Shown one piece after another: positions 16,318-24,830 of a stretch of DNA of 44,785 bases (the stretch's first letter is position 1; each line of letters opens with the position of its first letter). Location: assembly GCA_964247295.1 (NCBI GenBank), contig CAXTTV010000015.1, positions 1 through 44,785 on the forward strand, written 5' to 3'. The translations under genes were made by a program, and so were the position numbers. The notes under the pieces were generated by a model. That model had not been told where the DNA came from. It was given only the letters and a program-made list of their open reading frames with translations, and did no database searches. Source of the DNA: CAXTTV01 sp964247295 (lineage in GTDB: Bacteria; Chloroflexota; Ktedonobacteria; Ktedonobacterales; Ktedonobacteraceae).

Positions 16318-18156
16318 TTATTTTGTATTAAGCGTTGTGCCATCGTGTGGTTCAGCCTTATTGCCATCGGCGCGAAACAGGCGGTTCATTAGACTGCGTT
16401 CAGCCTGGACCAGCACCTCCTCTTCCTCGGGTGAAGTCAGATCGGGAGCATGCGGATCTATTTTCTCCTCGCTACGGATAGGTTCGTAGGGATTGGGCAG
16501 ATCGGCTGGGGGCAGATTGCCTTGAAGAATTGGTTCCTTAGACAGGATTTGATCGCGGCGCATGGGCTGAGTCTCCTGCTTCTCCAGTGCCATGCGATTA
16601 TCGATCTCTTGAAGGAGATGGACAATCGCTGGTCGCAGCGCGCGGTTGCTTTCAGGAATGCGGCTCCATTGCGCCATCGCCGCTGGAAAGTAGCCGGCAC
16701 GATAGCAGTAGAGGCCGAGCATCGCACGCGCATCAAAGATATTCATGCGTTGCCAGAGGGCCAGTTCCTCGGCTGGTGTCTCAATCACTGCCTCGCTAGC
16801 TTCAATAATCTCGACCAGATGGTACATGCGAATCCCCAGAATGCGATAGGGATACCCATAATAGAGAGCTAGACGGCGGCGGCGGCGGCGCTCAGCCGGA
16901 TGTTTGCCCACAAAGTAGCGTCGAGTCCAAGAGCCAGTTGACCAGATGACCCAGGCCAGTAAGATAATCAGAAAGCGGCCCAGCCAGCGTTGCCAGGACT
17001 CTGGGGAGAGACCAATCATCACACCAAGGGCGGCAAAACAGGCACCCAGCGCCCAGGCTCCGTAGACCAGACGGCGGCGGTCCCAGCCCAGTAGATCGAA
17101 ATGGTGGTGGAGGGGTGTCGCCAGAAACGGCAGTGGAAACTCCGTGTGGGGGATATACTCTTGATTGCTGGCGAAGCGCAACAGGTGCAGACGACTACGG
17201 AAAAAGCGCGTCATAATCCGCCCCTGGATCAGCGCCGAAGCTCCCTCAATCACAAAGGCCCCACCGATCATCAGCAGTAGGAACTCCTGGCGCGAAAAGA
17301 TCGCCACCATTGCCAGCATGCCACCCAGACCCAGAGCTCCACTATCGCCCATATAGATTTTCGCGCGGCGCGTAGCCGTTCCGCGTCTGGCGGCCCAGGA
17401 GGAGGGCCAGTTCCAGGGAAGATAACCTAGGGAACCACCCGCGCAGAGCAAGCAGAGGACCACCAGCACAATCCCTTGTGGGGTACTTGGATTATTGAGT
17501 AGACCGGTCACCACAATGCCAAAGGCCAGGGCCGCGCTAAAAACCAGACCGCCAGCCAGGCCATCCAGACCGTCGCTAAAGTCCACCGAAAGCGAAGTCA
17601 TACTACCGATCACGCAGGTCCATAGGATCAAAAAGACCATCCAGATATAGGGGAAGTGAGGAATGTTAAAGAGAGGTCCCAGGATTGGAAGCTGCTTAAA
17701 TGGTGTATAGGGGTCCTGAGCGCCGGGTATCAGAAAGTAGTAGGCCAGGGCCGCCCCAACTGAAACCGCGATCACCCCCGCGAATTTCTTTTTCTCAGAA
17801 AGGCCGGCCTTGCTAAAAACTTTATGCCAGTCATCAACAAAACCCACCAGGGTGTAGCCAAAAGTTGCCGCCAGCCCAATAATCAAGAGAGTCCATTGGG
17901 TACGGTCAAAGTGAAAAACGAAACCGGCAGCCAGACCGCTCAAGATAATAGAGATCGTAATTGCTGGACCCCCGACCAGGGGTAGTTCGATGGTTTTAAT
18001 TTCGCGTCCGCCAGCCGGCAGATCCGAGCGATGTGCTCCGGGTTTAAACTCACCACTTCGGAATTTTGGAAACAGGACTTTCGCCAGACCTGCCATGAGA
18101 GCAGTGAGGGCTGTGCAGACTATAAATGTTGCTAAAAGCCAGATTAAAAGAACCAT
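16318..18156 (-). CDS. mraY: MraY-family phospho-MurNAc-pentapeptide transferase with long C-terminal extension
   Basis: The enzyme attaches phospho-MurNAc-pentapeptide to undecaprenyl phosphate at the inner face of the membrane. GGGAG 6 bases before the ATG at 18156 makes this start better than the ATG at 18168; the product has 612 residues. Catalytic motifs are intact: VDDWHK (D108, D109, K112), VDFSDGLDG (D198), MGDSG (D271) and PLHHHFD (H350-H352). About ten hydrophobic helices end near residue 408. MraY proteins are normally about 320-370 residues; here helices continue to 408 and a charged tail of about 200 residues follows. It starts with a run of six Arg, has a helical Ala/Trp/Tyr-rich part and ends acidic. 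The gene lies 170 bp after murE in the same direction and ends at a terminator. Confidence 0.92.
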   Translation of the reverse strand: MVLLIWLLATFIVCTALTALMAGLAKVLFPKFRSGEFKPGAHRSDLPAGGREIKTIELPLVGGPAITISIILSGLAAGFVFHFDRTQWTLLIIGLAATFGYTLVGFVDDWHKVFSKAGLSEKKKFAGVIAVSVGAALAYYFLIPGAQDPYTPFKQLPILGPLFNIPHFPYIWMVFLILWTCVIGSMTSLSVDFSDGLDGLAGGLVFSAALAFGIVVTGLLNNPSTPQGIVLVVLCLLCAGGSLGYLPWNWPSSWAARRGTATRRAKIYMGDSGALGLGGMLAMVAIFSRQEFLLLMIGGAFVIEGASALIQGRIMTRFFRSRLHLLRFASNQEYIPHTEFPLPFLATPLHHHFDLLGWDRRRLVYGAWALGACFAALGVMIGLSPESWQRWLGRFLIILLAWVIWSTGSWTRRYFVGKHPAERRRRRRLALYYGYPYRILGIRMYHLVEIIEASEAVIETPAEELALWQRMNIFDARAMLGLYCYRAGYFPAAMAQWSRIPESNRALRPAIVHLLQEIDNRMALEKQETQPMRRDQILSKEPILQGNLPPADLPNPYEPIRSEEKIDPHAPDLTSPEEEEVLVQAERSLMNRLFRADGNKAEPHDGTTLNTK

Positions 18157-18326
18157 ATATACTCCCATAGACGAAAAGACGTATTCTGCTTTTAAGGCAG
18201 TGAAACGAAACTTTTTTAGAAATCAGAGGTCCCGTTCCCAGAAAGGCCTGCTGACAGATGTAGTCAACGTAAAAGATAGACAGAAAAACAGGTTTTACAC
18301 ATCATCTCCGATAGTTTAAACGATGT

Positions 18327-19889
18327 TCACTCCCGGTTCGACGCATGCAATGCGTGTAATTGTGCGCGAGCCGCTTCACGATCATCCCAGGGAAGCTTCT
18401 CGCGGCCTATAAAGATACTTTGTTCGTGACCTTTGCCAGCCAGCAAGACGGTATCGCCAGCCTGAGCGTACTGAAAGGCCCTCGCAATCGCTTGTGTGCG
18501 ATCGGCGATGCGCAGGAAATCCGTCCCCTCTTGCTTTCCCTGTGCCTCCGCTCCCCCCGCGATCTCTCGGAGAATCGTCTCTCGATCCTCCTCACGCGGA
18601 TCTTCATCCGTGATTACCGTAAAGTCTGCTTTCAGAGCCGCGATTCTCCCCATCTCTGGACGTTTCTGACGATCGCGTTCGCCAGCCGAGCCAAAGACTA
18701 CAATCAGACGGCCCTTTGTCAGGGGGCGGAGCGTATCCAGTACCTTTGCCAGGCTCTCGGCTGTATGCGCATAGTCAACCACCACCGCGAAATCCTGCCC
18801 CTCAATAATCCTTTCCATGCGGCCAGCGACGCCATGAACCTGTGCCAGTGCTTCCGCGATGATCCTGGGCTCAATTCCCTGACTATAGGCCGTTGTGATC
18901 GCCGCCAGACAGTTACTGACGTTAAAGCGACCGACCAGGGGGGCCTCAACGCGGATCTCCCCATCTGGTAGAAGTGTTCGGAAGCGCATAGACGAGGGGA
19001 GGAGCTCCACATCAACGGCGCGGATCGCGGCTGGAGCGTCGATCGCGTAATCCACAATCGGGACCCGGCAATAGGGCTTCAGGATCTCATAGCTTGAGTC
19101 ATCGCGATTAAGGATAGCCACTGATCGGGCCCCTAATCCTTTATCGCGCTCGGGATCAAGCATCTCGAACAGGCGGGCCTTAGCCCGGCGATAAGCCTCA
19201 ACCGACTTATGGAAATCGAGATGCTCGCTGGTGATATTTGTCACCACCGCCACATCAAAAAAGCAGTTCCGGACACGTTGAAGCTCAAGGCCATGGGAAG
19301 TAGACTCCACAATCGCATGAGACACCCCCGCATCTAGCATGCGGCGCAGGAACTCCTGCACTTCCAAAGACTCTAATGTACTCTGGCGACTGGTATTTTC
19401 CCACTCCTGCCCACCGATCCTGAAATTCGCCGTTGTCATCAGGCCGGAACGCTTGCCGGCATAGTCAAAAATGCTGCTGATCAGATTGCTTGTCGTAGTT
19501 TTCCCATCGGTGCCGGTCACGCCAATGGTGCAAAGCTTCTGGGCGGGATACTGGTAGAAGGCCGCCGCCAGATCTGCCAGCGCCTGACGGACATCAGTAA
19601 CCTCCAGGTATGGAAAGGGAGTAACGAGCCCATCGAGCGAAGCGCCCAGAGCCAACCGTGCGCCCTGCTGGGCGGCTTGATCCAGAAAACGTCTGCCATC
19701 GGTATGGGTGCCTGGAACTGCAATAAATAAGCTTCCAGGCTGAACTTTACGAGAGTCATAGGCCAGAGAACTGATCTCCATCGTCAGGTCCAGTCCAGTC
19801 GTCCGAGAACCAAAGGCGACCCTTGTACCATTGGCAATCAGCCCCTGAGGCGATTGTTCCAGAGCAGCCAGCAATGTTTGTAGCTTCAT
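18327..19889 (-). CDS. murE: UDP-MurNAc-tripeptide synthetase MurE
   Basis: The product adds the third amino acid to the peptidoglycan stem peptide. The ATG at 19889 (520 residues, MKLQTLLAALEQ) has GGGG at good spacing and lies 28 bp after the upstream gene, so the longer frame to 20024 is not needed. ATP loop TGTDGKTTT (125-133), K237 as the carbamylated lysine in RRAKARLF, VDYAHT (371-376) and KGHE (486-489) are present. The amino-acid selectivity motif reads DEDPR (428-432), where meso-diaminopimelate enzymes have DNPR. The Arg favours a diamino acid, but which one (DAP, Orn or Lys) is not certain. mraY follows in the operon. Confidence 0.95.
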   Translation of the reverse strand: MKLQTLLAALEQSPQGLIANGTRVAFGSRTTGLDLTMEISSLAYDSRKVQPGSLFIAVPGTHTDGRRFLDQAAQQGARLALGASLDGLVTPFPYLEVTDVRQALADLAAAFYQYPAQKLCTIGVTGTDGKTTTSNLISSIFDYAGKRSGLMTTANFRIGGQEWENTSRQSTLESLEVQEFLRRMLDAGVSHAIVESTSHGLELQRVRNCFFDVAVVTNITSEHLDFHKSVEAYRRAKARLFEMLDPERDKGLGARSVAILNRDDSSYEILKPYCRVPIVDYAIDAPAAIRAVDVELLPSSMRFRTLLPDGEIRVEAPLVGRFNVSNCLAAITTAYSQGIEPRIIAEALAQVHGVAGRMERIIEGQDFAVVVDYAHTAESLAKVLDTLRPLTKGRLIVVFGSAGERDRQKRPEMGRIAALKADFTVITDEDPREEDRETILREIAGGAEAQGKQEGTDFLRIADRTQAIARAFQYAQAGDTVLLAGKGHEQSIFIGREKLPWDDREAARAQLHALHASNRE

Positions 19890-19917
19890 CAAAATCCCCA
19901 TCTGGAAGTTACTCATT

Positions 19918-20958
19918 TTAATAAAAGATAGTCCGTGTACGATGGTATGGTTGCATCTGCTGGGCCTGCTGACCCAGAGACCAGAGGTGCTGATCAATCT
20001 GGGCCGCATGTACCGGGCGATCATGGTTTATTAGATACTGCTGCAATAGTTCACAGGCCCAGATAGTTGCGGCGCGGATCTCAATTTCCGCTTCGCTGCC
20101 CTGTTGTATTAAATCCTGGGCATCGACCCGCGCGGCCAGTTGCGGCTCGTACTCCAGAACTCCGGTGTAACGTAAGACCTGTGGTAACTTATAGTCAGCA
20201 AAGATCGTCAGTTGATCGAGGTCAGAGAAACGGCCCCAGGACTCGCCCGAGAAGCTTGCATAGAGATCGGCGACACAGATCTGAGCCCGTTTCAAAAAGC
20301 GCACCTCTGTACCCCGATAGATCCCCACATCTCGAAATGAGGGGAAGTTTTCGGCCAGCAGGAGCGCCAGGCGAGGAGCACTATAGCCCGTCCGCTCGAT
20401 CGCCTGAGAGAACTGTCCTCCGAACTGGGATCGTAAGACGCGGCCCGTCTCTTGAATTGCCTGGAGCCGTTGCTCAAAAAGTGGAATGGTCGCCTCCCCC
20501 CGAAAGATTTCTGCCAGCGTCCGCGCGTCAAGTTTTTCCAGATAGTCAGCATCCCAGAGCGGGTGATCCTCCGCCACTGCGCGTGTCAGGGCAGCGGCCT
20601 CGGCCCAGTAACCATCCAGAGATTCTCCTTTATAAGAGACACGCCATCGTGGCTGGCCTTTTTCACCCCAGAAGCAGAAATTCAACGTATCCAGAACCAG
20701 GACCCAATTCACCGTTCGTTGAGAGTCATCAAAAAAGTGAACATCGTCATGAAGGATAGAAGCTGGCTGGGTAGTCCAATCTTCTTGTAGCCATGAATCC
20801 GCCAGAGCGACCAGTTTCTCATCATTTATATGGACAAGAGAACTTTGCTCTACCACAACACGAGTACTTTTCAGCACTCCAAGTGGATCAGGACCTGGAA
20901 AATCAAAGCGTGAATGGGAGTGTTCCCCCGACCAACCCTGGTTGTTTACCTTGTGCAT
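19918..20958 (-). CDS. Queuosine salvage enzyme (Q_salvage/DUF2419, QNG1-like nucleosidase)
   Basis: The 346-residue protein matches the queuosine salvage family, which releases queuine base from queuosine 5'-phosphate so that tRNA can be modified. Signature blocks are NWVLVLDTLNFCFW (84-97), FLKRAQICVADLYASF (221-236) with D231, DQLTIFADYKLPQVL (248-262) and a C-terminal YHRTRTIFY. No signal or membrane segment is present. AAGGAG precedes the ATG, and a strong promoter lies at 20987-21015. It is the first gene of a likely operon with murE (28 bp later) and mraY. The link to cell-wall synthesis is positional, not a known pathway. Confidence 0.88.
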   Translation of the reverse strand: MHKVNNQGWSGEHSHSRFDFPGPDPLGVLKSTRVVVEQSSLVHINDEKLVALADSWLQEDWTTQPASILHDDVHFFDDSQRTVNWVLVLDTLNFCFWGEKGQPRWRVSYKGESLDGYWAEAAALTRAVAEDHPLWDADYLEKLDARTLAEIFRGEATIPLFEQRLQAIQETGRVLRSQFGGQFSQAIERTGYSAPRLALLLAENFPSFRDVGIYRGTEVRFLKRAQICVADLYASFSGESWGRFSDLDQLTIFADYKLPQVLRYTGVLEYEPQLAARVDAQDLIQQGSEAEIEIRAATIWACELLQQYLINHDRPVHAAQIDQHLWSLGQQAQQMQPYHRTRTIFY

Positions 20959-20986
20959 CTAAGCTCCTTCCTTTTTTGACACTTCG

Positions 20987-21015
20987 ATTGTACTTACTGG
21001 AAGCGGGTTCGTCAA
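20987..21015 (-). promoter_or_regulatory. Promoter of the queuosine-salvage/murE/mraY operon
   Basis: On the minus strand TTGACG (21010-21015) and TACAAT (20987-20992) are exactly 17 bases apart, close to the sigma-70 consensus. Transcription would start about 20 bases before the ATG at 20958. Confidence 0.75.
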
Positions 21016-21100
21016 TGTTAACGGCCCTATATGGTTAGCAATAAGCAAGAGATATAAGAAAAGCTGACGATAAAAATAAGGAGAGGAGAAAGGATAGTTC

Positions 21101-22140
21101 ATGAAGAAAGAAATGGGTAACAGAAATCAGATGGAGCAAGAAACGATCGAGGACATTCAAGATTTTCTACGAATAAGGCTCAAAAATATCGTTGAAACGC
21201 TTTCAGACACTTTTCAGAAAGATATCAAAATCGCCTTAGAGGCTGAAAGCAAGCTTTGGTCGAGACAAAGTGAACGTAAGATAGTGAAAAGGGAGCCCGA
21301 TCAGACGGGACAACCTGTAGCGGGCTCCTGGCCCCTTTCTGTTTTTCTTATAGCCGTTTCAATTCAAAAAAACATTTCGTTGGAGGTCGTGGGGGGAGTA
21401 GCGTTGTCCGTAGAGTTTCTGATCTGTGCTCTTGATATTTTAGATGATGTAGAGGATGGGGATNNNNNNNNNNGCTTATTCAAAAAATCGGTGTGCCGCG
21501 CAGTCTCAACGTCTCCACTATTTTACTTGTGCTGGCACAACGCTGCCTGCTAAATCTTTATATGCAGGCGGGATATACAACCACTGTTCCGGTTCTACTC
21601 ACTGCGTATCAGCAAGCATTAGAGCGAGCCTGTAGTGGTCAGCACCAGGACCTTTTGAATGAGAGCCGTTCCGTAGAGGAGGTTACCCAGCAGGAGTACC
21701 TGGAGGTAGCCTCCGCCAAAGCGGGAGCGCTCATGAGCCTGGCGTTTCGACTGGGGGCTTTATGTGCGGAGGCCGATGAAGGGATGACCGAAGATTTTGC
21801 GCGTCTGGGGGAGTTATTGGGCATTGCTCATCAACTTGACAACGACAGCCATGACCTGGAGCAGTTGATGCACTCATCTTCAAATGGTTCGAGACCAGGA
21901 AAGAGTGATCTCACGCGGCACAAAAAAAATCTTCCTTATCTTTTAGCCTATCGCTATAGTGCTGAGGAATGGGATGGATCGGGACCAATAGAGCAGCCGC
22001 TGGCCTGGAGGGCCGGGGTATTGGGAACCTGGGGTACGGGTCAATTGTATCGGGAAGAGGCGCGTGCAGTTTTACAAAAGATCTCATCTAAAGTGTTGTT
22101 AAGAAACGAGCTACTAGAGATCCTGAGAATTGATAATTAA
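21101..22140 (+). CDS. Polyprenyl synthetase-like protein, interrupted by an assembly gap
   Basis: Two reading-frame pieces are one gene broken by 10 N at 21464-21473: the frame is +2 before and +1 after, so the true gap is not 10 bases. The first part has the aspartate-rich DDVED (residues 115-119) in an ALDILDD context. The second continues LIQKIGVPRSLNVS, then YLEVASAKAGALMSLAFRLGALCAEA and a second aspartate-rich DNDSHD. These fit the class I isoprenyl synthase fold. The usual KxxRP substrate-binding motif before the first aspartate block is missing; GSWPLS stands there. That is a feature of divergent members, so whether it makes a prenyl diphosphate or acts like ComQ-type prenyltransferases is open. 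A MarR-like gene follows. Confidence 0.75.
21464..21473. other. Assembly gap (10 N)
   Basis: Ten unknown bases lie inside the polyprenyl-synthase-like gene just after the first aspartate-rich motif. For the protein to read through, the missing length must be 2 modulo 3. Confidence 0.98.
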
Positions 22141-22277
22141 AGTGTAATGTGAATAGTTAATAAGGAACATGTTTTCCATTTGTTACCTACAAGGTATACC
22201 CGACAGTGGAACGTATCGCGTCTTCTGATTGAAAGCGATTATAGCAATCATTTTACAAGCGACAGGAGATACAATGT

Positions 22278-22550
22278 ATGACGATTACACGTCGTGACTC
22301 TTTTAATCTTACTACACGTCAGCTAGAAGTGTTAAAATTTCTCGCAGCAAGAGAGAATTGGTCAATTGGAGAGGTAGCCTCAGCTTTAGGAGTAAGTTCG
22401 GCTGCTGCTACAAAAGCAATCACTCGATTGGAGCGCAAGGGATTGGTGAGTCGATCTGAGAACATGATGGATCGTCGTTGTGTCAACGTAAGCCTGACCT
22501 CATCGGGAACCGATACTCTACGTAAAGACAAACAATCGGTAGCGTACTAA
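22278..22550 (+). CDS. Small MarR-like winged-helix regulator
   Basis: The 90-residue protein is little more than a winged helix-turn-helix. A TTRQLEVLKFLAARENWSIGEVASALG helical unit leads to a recognition helix SSAAATKAITRLERKGLV and a wing with MMDRRCVNVSLTSSG, all typical of MarR regulators. It lacks the long N- and C-terminal dimer helices of full-length MarR (about 140 residues), so it is a minimal form. AGGAG lies 9 bases before the ATG at 22278; an ATG four bases earlier gives only a seven-codon frame. It follows the polyprenyl-synthase-like gene by 137 bp and may regulate it. Confidence 0.8.
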   Translation: MTITRRDSFNLTTRQLEVLKFLAARENWSIGEVASALGVSSAAATKAITRLERKGLVSRSENMMDRRCVNVSLTSSGTDTLRKDKQSVAY

Positions 22551-22561
22551 AGTTATCAGAC

Positions 22562-22870
22562 TCAGTTGTATGTACTGGTGTTATGCCAGCCTCGTGCTTC
22601 TAGTAAATTATCTATAAGTATGATCTGCGCGATAAAGTCCTCCTCGTCTTGTGTGGAGGTTGTCCAAATTCTGTCCCCTATAGGGGATTTACGCACCCTT
22701 TTCTTGTCATAGAGAATGAAGAGGGAGGCCAGGGGCAACCTGCCGCACAGAGGGCCGCCAATTTGAGAGGCAGTGGACGGGGTAACATCATGAGAGTCGT
22801 ACGCGAGTGAGAGGTGAGCATCAGGAATTTGATCCTGACCCTTGTCTGATATATCCTCGTTGAGTAGCAT
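22562..22870 (-). CDS. Possible hypothetical protein downstream of the ECF sigma gene
   Basis: A 102-codon frame begins inside the last 50 bp of the sigma factor gene in another frame and runs to 22562. It encodes a soluble mixed protein with LPLASLFILYDKKRVRKS and an acidic helical end (DEEDFIAQIILIDNLLEARGW). No clear ribosome binding site precedes the ATG, and I recognise no family. It may be a small translationally coupled gene or just an open stretch. Confidence 0.3.
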   Translation of the reverse strand: MLLNEDISDKGQDQIPDAHLSLAYDSHDVTPSTASQIGGPLCGRLPLASLFILYDKKRVRKSPIGDRIWTTSTQDEEDFIAQIILIDNLLEARGWHNTSTYN

Positions 22871-23453
22871 AATCCCAAAGTGATTTTTGAAGTTGGCGAC
22901 GAGCGCGAGAGATCCGACTCATAACCGTCCCGATAGGAATTTGAAGGGTCTCAGCGATCTCTTTGTAAGACATATCCTCAATATCGGCCAGAATCAGAGC
23001 GATCCGGAAATTCTGGGGAAGGTCCATCAGGGCCTTATAGACATCCTCATCAAGATAAGAATTGATAACCTCATCTTCAGCGGCGTTCGACAGTTCCTGA
23101 CCAGTGAGATCGCGGATGCGGTTATAAATGTAGAAATCCTCGCCCTCCGGTAGTGAAGCCGGGGTTGGATGCGTTGCCTGTTTTCGGTAACGATTAATCG
23201 CCGAGGTGTTGAGAATGCGGAAAAGCCAGGCTCTCAGGTTTGTTCCACGCTGATAGGTATCGGCGAAACGGAAGGCTTTCAACATCGTCTCCTGTACCAG
23301 ATCTTCCGCCTCCTGCGGGTTATTTGTCAGGCGTAACGCCGTACGGTACAGACTATCTAACTGGGCCAGGACGCCCGCCTCAAAATCCTCGGTAACAGTA
23401 GTATCAGCATTGGTAACGGTAGTAGTGTCAGCGTTCTGCGGCTGTTCCGACAT
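22821..23453 (-). CDS. ECF-type RNA polymerase sigma factor (SigR/SigH-like)
   Basis: The ATG at 23453 has GAGGAG six bases upstream and is preferred over one at 23474; the product has 210 residues. Region 2 is clear (EAEDLVQETMLKAFR, then NLRAWLFRILNTSAINRYRK), as is region 4 (DLPQNFRIALILADIEDMSYKEIAETL, IPIGTVMSRISRARRQL). A spacer of about 50 residues separates them. The sequence style and the divergent zinc-binding anti-sigma gene suggest the redox-responsive SigR/SigH group. A matching promoter lies in the shared intergenic region, but it faces the anti-sigma gene. Confidence 0.93.
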   Translation of the reverse strand: MSEQPQNADTTTVTNADTTVTEDFEAGVLAQLDSLYRTALRLTNNPQEAEDLVQETMLKAFRFADTYQRGTNLRAWLFRILNTSAINRYRKQATHPTPASLPEGEDFYIYNRIRDLTGQELSNAAEDEVINSYLDEDVYKALMDLPQNFRIALILADIEDMSYKEIAETLQIPIGTVMSRISRARRQLQKSLWDYATQRGYIRQGSGSNS

Positions 23454-23520
23454 GCAAAACTCCTCTATCAACAAAACTCCCCAAAAGGAAGTACCACTTG
23501 AAGTATAGCGTACTCGCTAG

Positions 23521-23547
23521 GGGAATGAAAGGCCCTCTCGTTATGTT
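23521..23547 (+). promoter_or_regulatory. SigR-like ECF promoter of the anti-sigma gene
   Basis: GGGAAT at 23521-23526 is followed after exactly 18 bases by GTT at 23545-23547. This matches the consensus for SigR/SigH-type ECF promoters. It would direct transcription of the gene at 23596, giving feedback control by the neighbouring sigma factor. Confidence 0.65.
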
Positions 23548-23595
23548 ACAATAATCAAGAACATTTGGCGAGCTCAGATCAGGAGAGGTAATTTT

Positions 23596-23910
23596 ATGAT
23601 AAATTGTTTAGAAGCTGTTGCTCGTCTGCATCTCTATGTAGATCGAGAATTGACTGTTGAGGAAGTCGAGATTGTGCAACAGCATCTGTCGAATTGTCCC
23701 AGTTGTGAATGTCGCTTTCATTTTGATCTGAAAGTTCGGCGACTCCTTCACGAAAAATGCACGATCGATGGGGCACCGGAACATTTACGGATTGCGGTAA
23801 TGCGTCTGATATATACTTCCAAAGCCTCTCAAGCTCCTCTCGATCCAGAAATAGAGCAGCAGATCCGCGCTGATATTACTAGTCCCTTCAACGATAGTAT
23901 CGCGGAATAG
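23596..23910 (+). CDS. Zinc-binding anti-sigma factor (ZAS, RsrA-like)
   Basis: The 104-residue cytosolic protein has the ZAS motif H30-x3-C34-x2-C37 (QHLSNCPSC), with C4 near the N-terminus and C55 as further candidate ligands. The pattern C...LYVDRELT...HLxxCPxC is that of zf-HC2 anti-sigma factors such as RsrA. These hold an ECF sigma factor inactive and release it when zinc is lost on thiol oxidation. It has no membrane segment, so the signal should be cytoplasmic. AGGAG-type ribosome binding site precedes the ATG. It is divergent from the sigma gene, whereas sigR and rsrA usually share one operon. Confidence 0.85.
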   Translation: MINCLEAVARLHLYVDRELTVEEVEIVQQHLSNCPSCECRFHFDLKVRRLLHEKCTIDGAPEHLRIAVMRLIYTSKASQAPLDPEIEQQIRADITSPFNDSIAE

Positions 23911-23965
23911 CCTTACCCTCCCTTTTTAGATAGACGATAAGATGTGGGTAGATAGATACATTAGC

Positions 23966-24805
23966 TCAAATTTTTAATAATTGGAACAGGTTAAATTTAA
24001 TCTGTGCCAGCGCGAAAAGTTCTCCACAGGCCAGCAAGAGAGCGAGGCTAAAGTAAGGGAAAAGGTCTCGATAGCGCTCAAACGTTTCGTCTTGCTTCCG
24101 GACTGCAACAATAACAATCAGATTGATGAAGCTTACGACCGTCATCAATCCGAAGGTGCTGAGTAGGGCTAATGGGTAAAGCAGAAACGCGTTCTGTGAG
24201 GCCACGGCCAGAAATCCCAATAGCAGGACGGGGAGCAGAAGCCCCAGATCTATAGGGCCAGTCAGACTACGTCGGTCATCGACCGCGCGCCAGAACATAC
24301 GATTCGCGATTGGCAGACTCAGCGTGGCCAGAGCCAATCCCGTGAGCAAACCAGTCGCCAGGCGGATCAGGTTATGGGGGCGATAGAGGTATTGTATTCT
24401 AAGATCCAGGAACAGCGAATTCACGCCGTCGATCGCCATAGCCAGTACACCAGCAACCAGTAAAACCAGCAGTGGCCATGGTGGAAGCAACTGGGCCTTG
24501 CGTCTGGGTGAGGTGAGCAGGGTGATCAAGGTCAGACTAAAGCCCAGGTAGATGCCGGTATTGCGTGCGCAGAGTGGTAGGCGTTGCCCGGCTGGATAGA
24601 ATGAGTGGCTGGGGAGTTGCGCGCAGATCCCACTGTCCAGCCATTGTAAGCGCTGGATCAACGTCTGACCAGGGAGAAATACCAGGGCGGCCAATGCAAT
24701 CAGGTAGAGGCCGACCGTTGCCCTGGTGATCCATGGTCGTCCTGGGTAATGTCCCGCTGTCTGTGAATTGCTAGAGGTCGGGTTGGAGGCTGGTGATTGC
24801 GCCAT
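23966..24805 (-). CDS. DUF2085 membrane protein
   Basis: The ATG at 24805 has AGGGA just upstream; the longer frame to 24844 overlaps the end of ccdA. The 279-residue product has about seven hydrophobic helices. The block ICAQLPSHSFYPAGQRLPLCARNTGIYLGF-type sequence at about residues 60-90, with two cysteines, is the DUF2085 signature. The function of the family is unknown. It starts 25 bp after ccdA and is probably co-transcribed with it, so a role near membrane thiol or cytochrome maturation is possible but unproven. Confidence 0.85.
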   Translation of the reverse strand: MAQSPASNPTSSNSQTAGHYPGRPWITRATVGLYLIALAALVFLPGQTLIQRLQWLDSGICAQLPSHSFYPAGQRLPLCARNTGIYLGFSLTLITLLTSPRRKAQLLPPWPLLVLLVAGVLAMAIDGVNSLFLDLRIQYLYRPHNLIRLATGLLTGLALATLSLPIANRMFWRAVDDRRSLTGPIDLGLLLPVLLLGFLAVASQNAFLLYPLALLSTFGLMTVVSFINLIVIVAVRKQDETFERYRDLFPYFSLALLLACGELFALAQIKFNLFQLLKI

Positions 24806-24830
24806 TGTTCCCTGCTTTCTTTCTGTCTGA

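Noticed and set aside
20067..20759. 230-codon plus-strand frame
   Set aside because: Arg/Pro-rich antisense of the queuosine salvage gene, whose signature blocks are clear.
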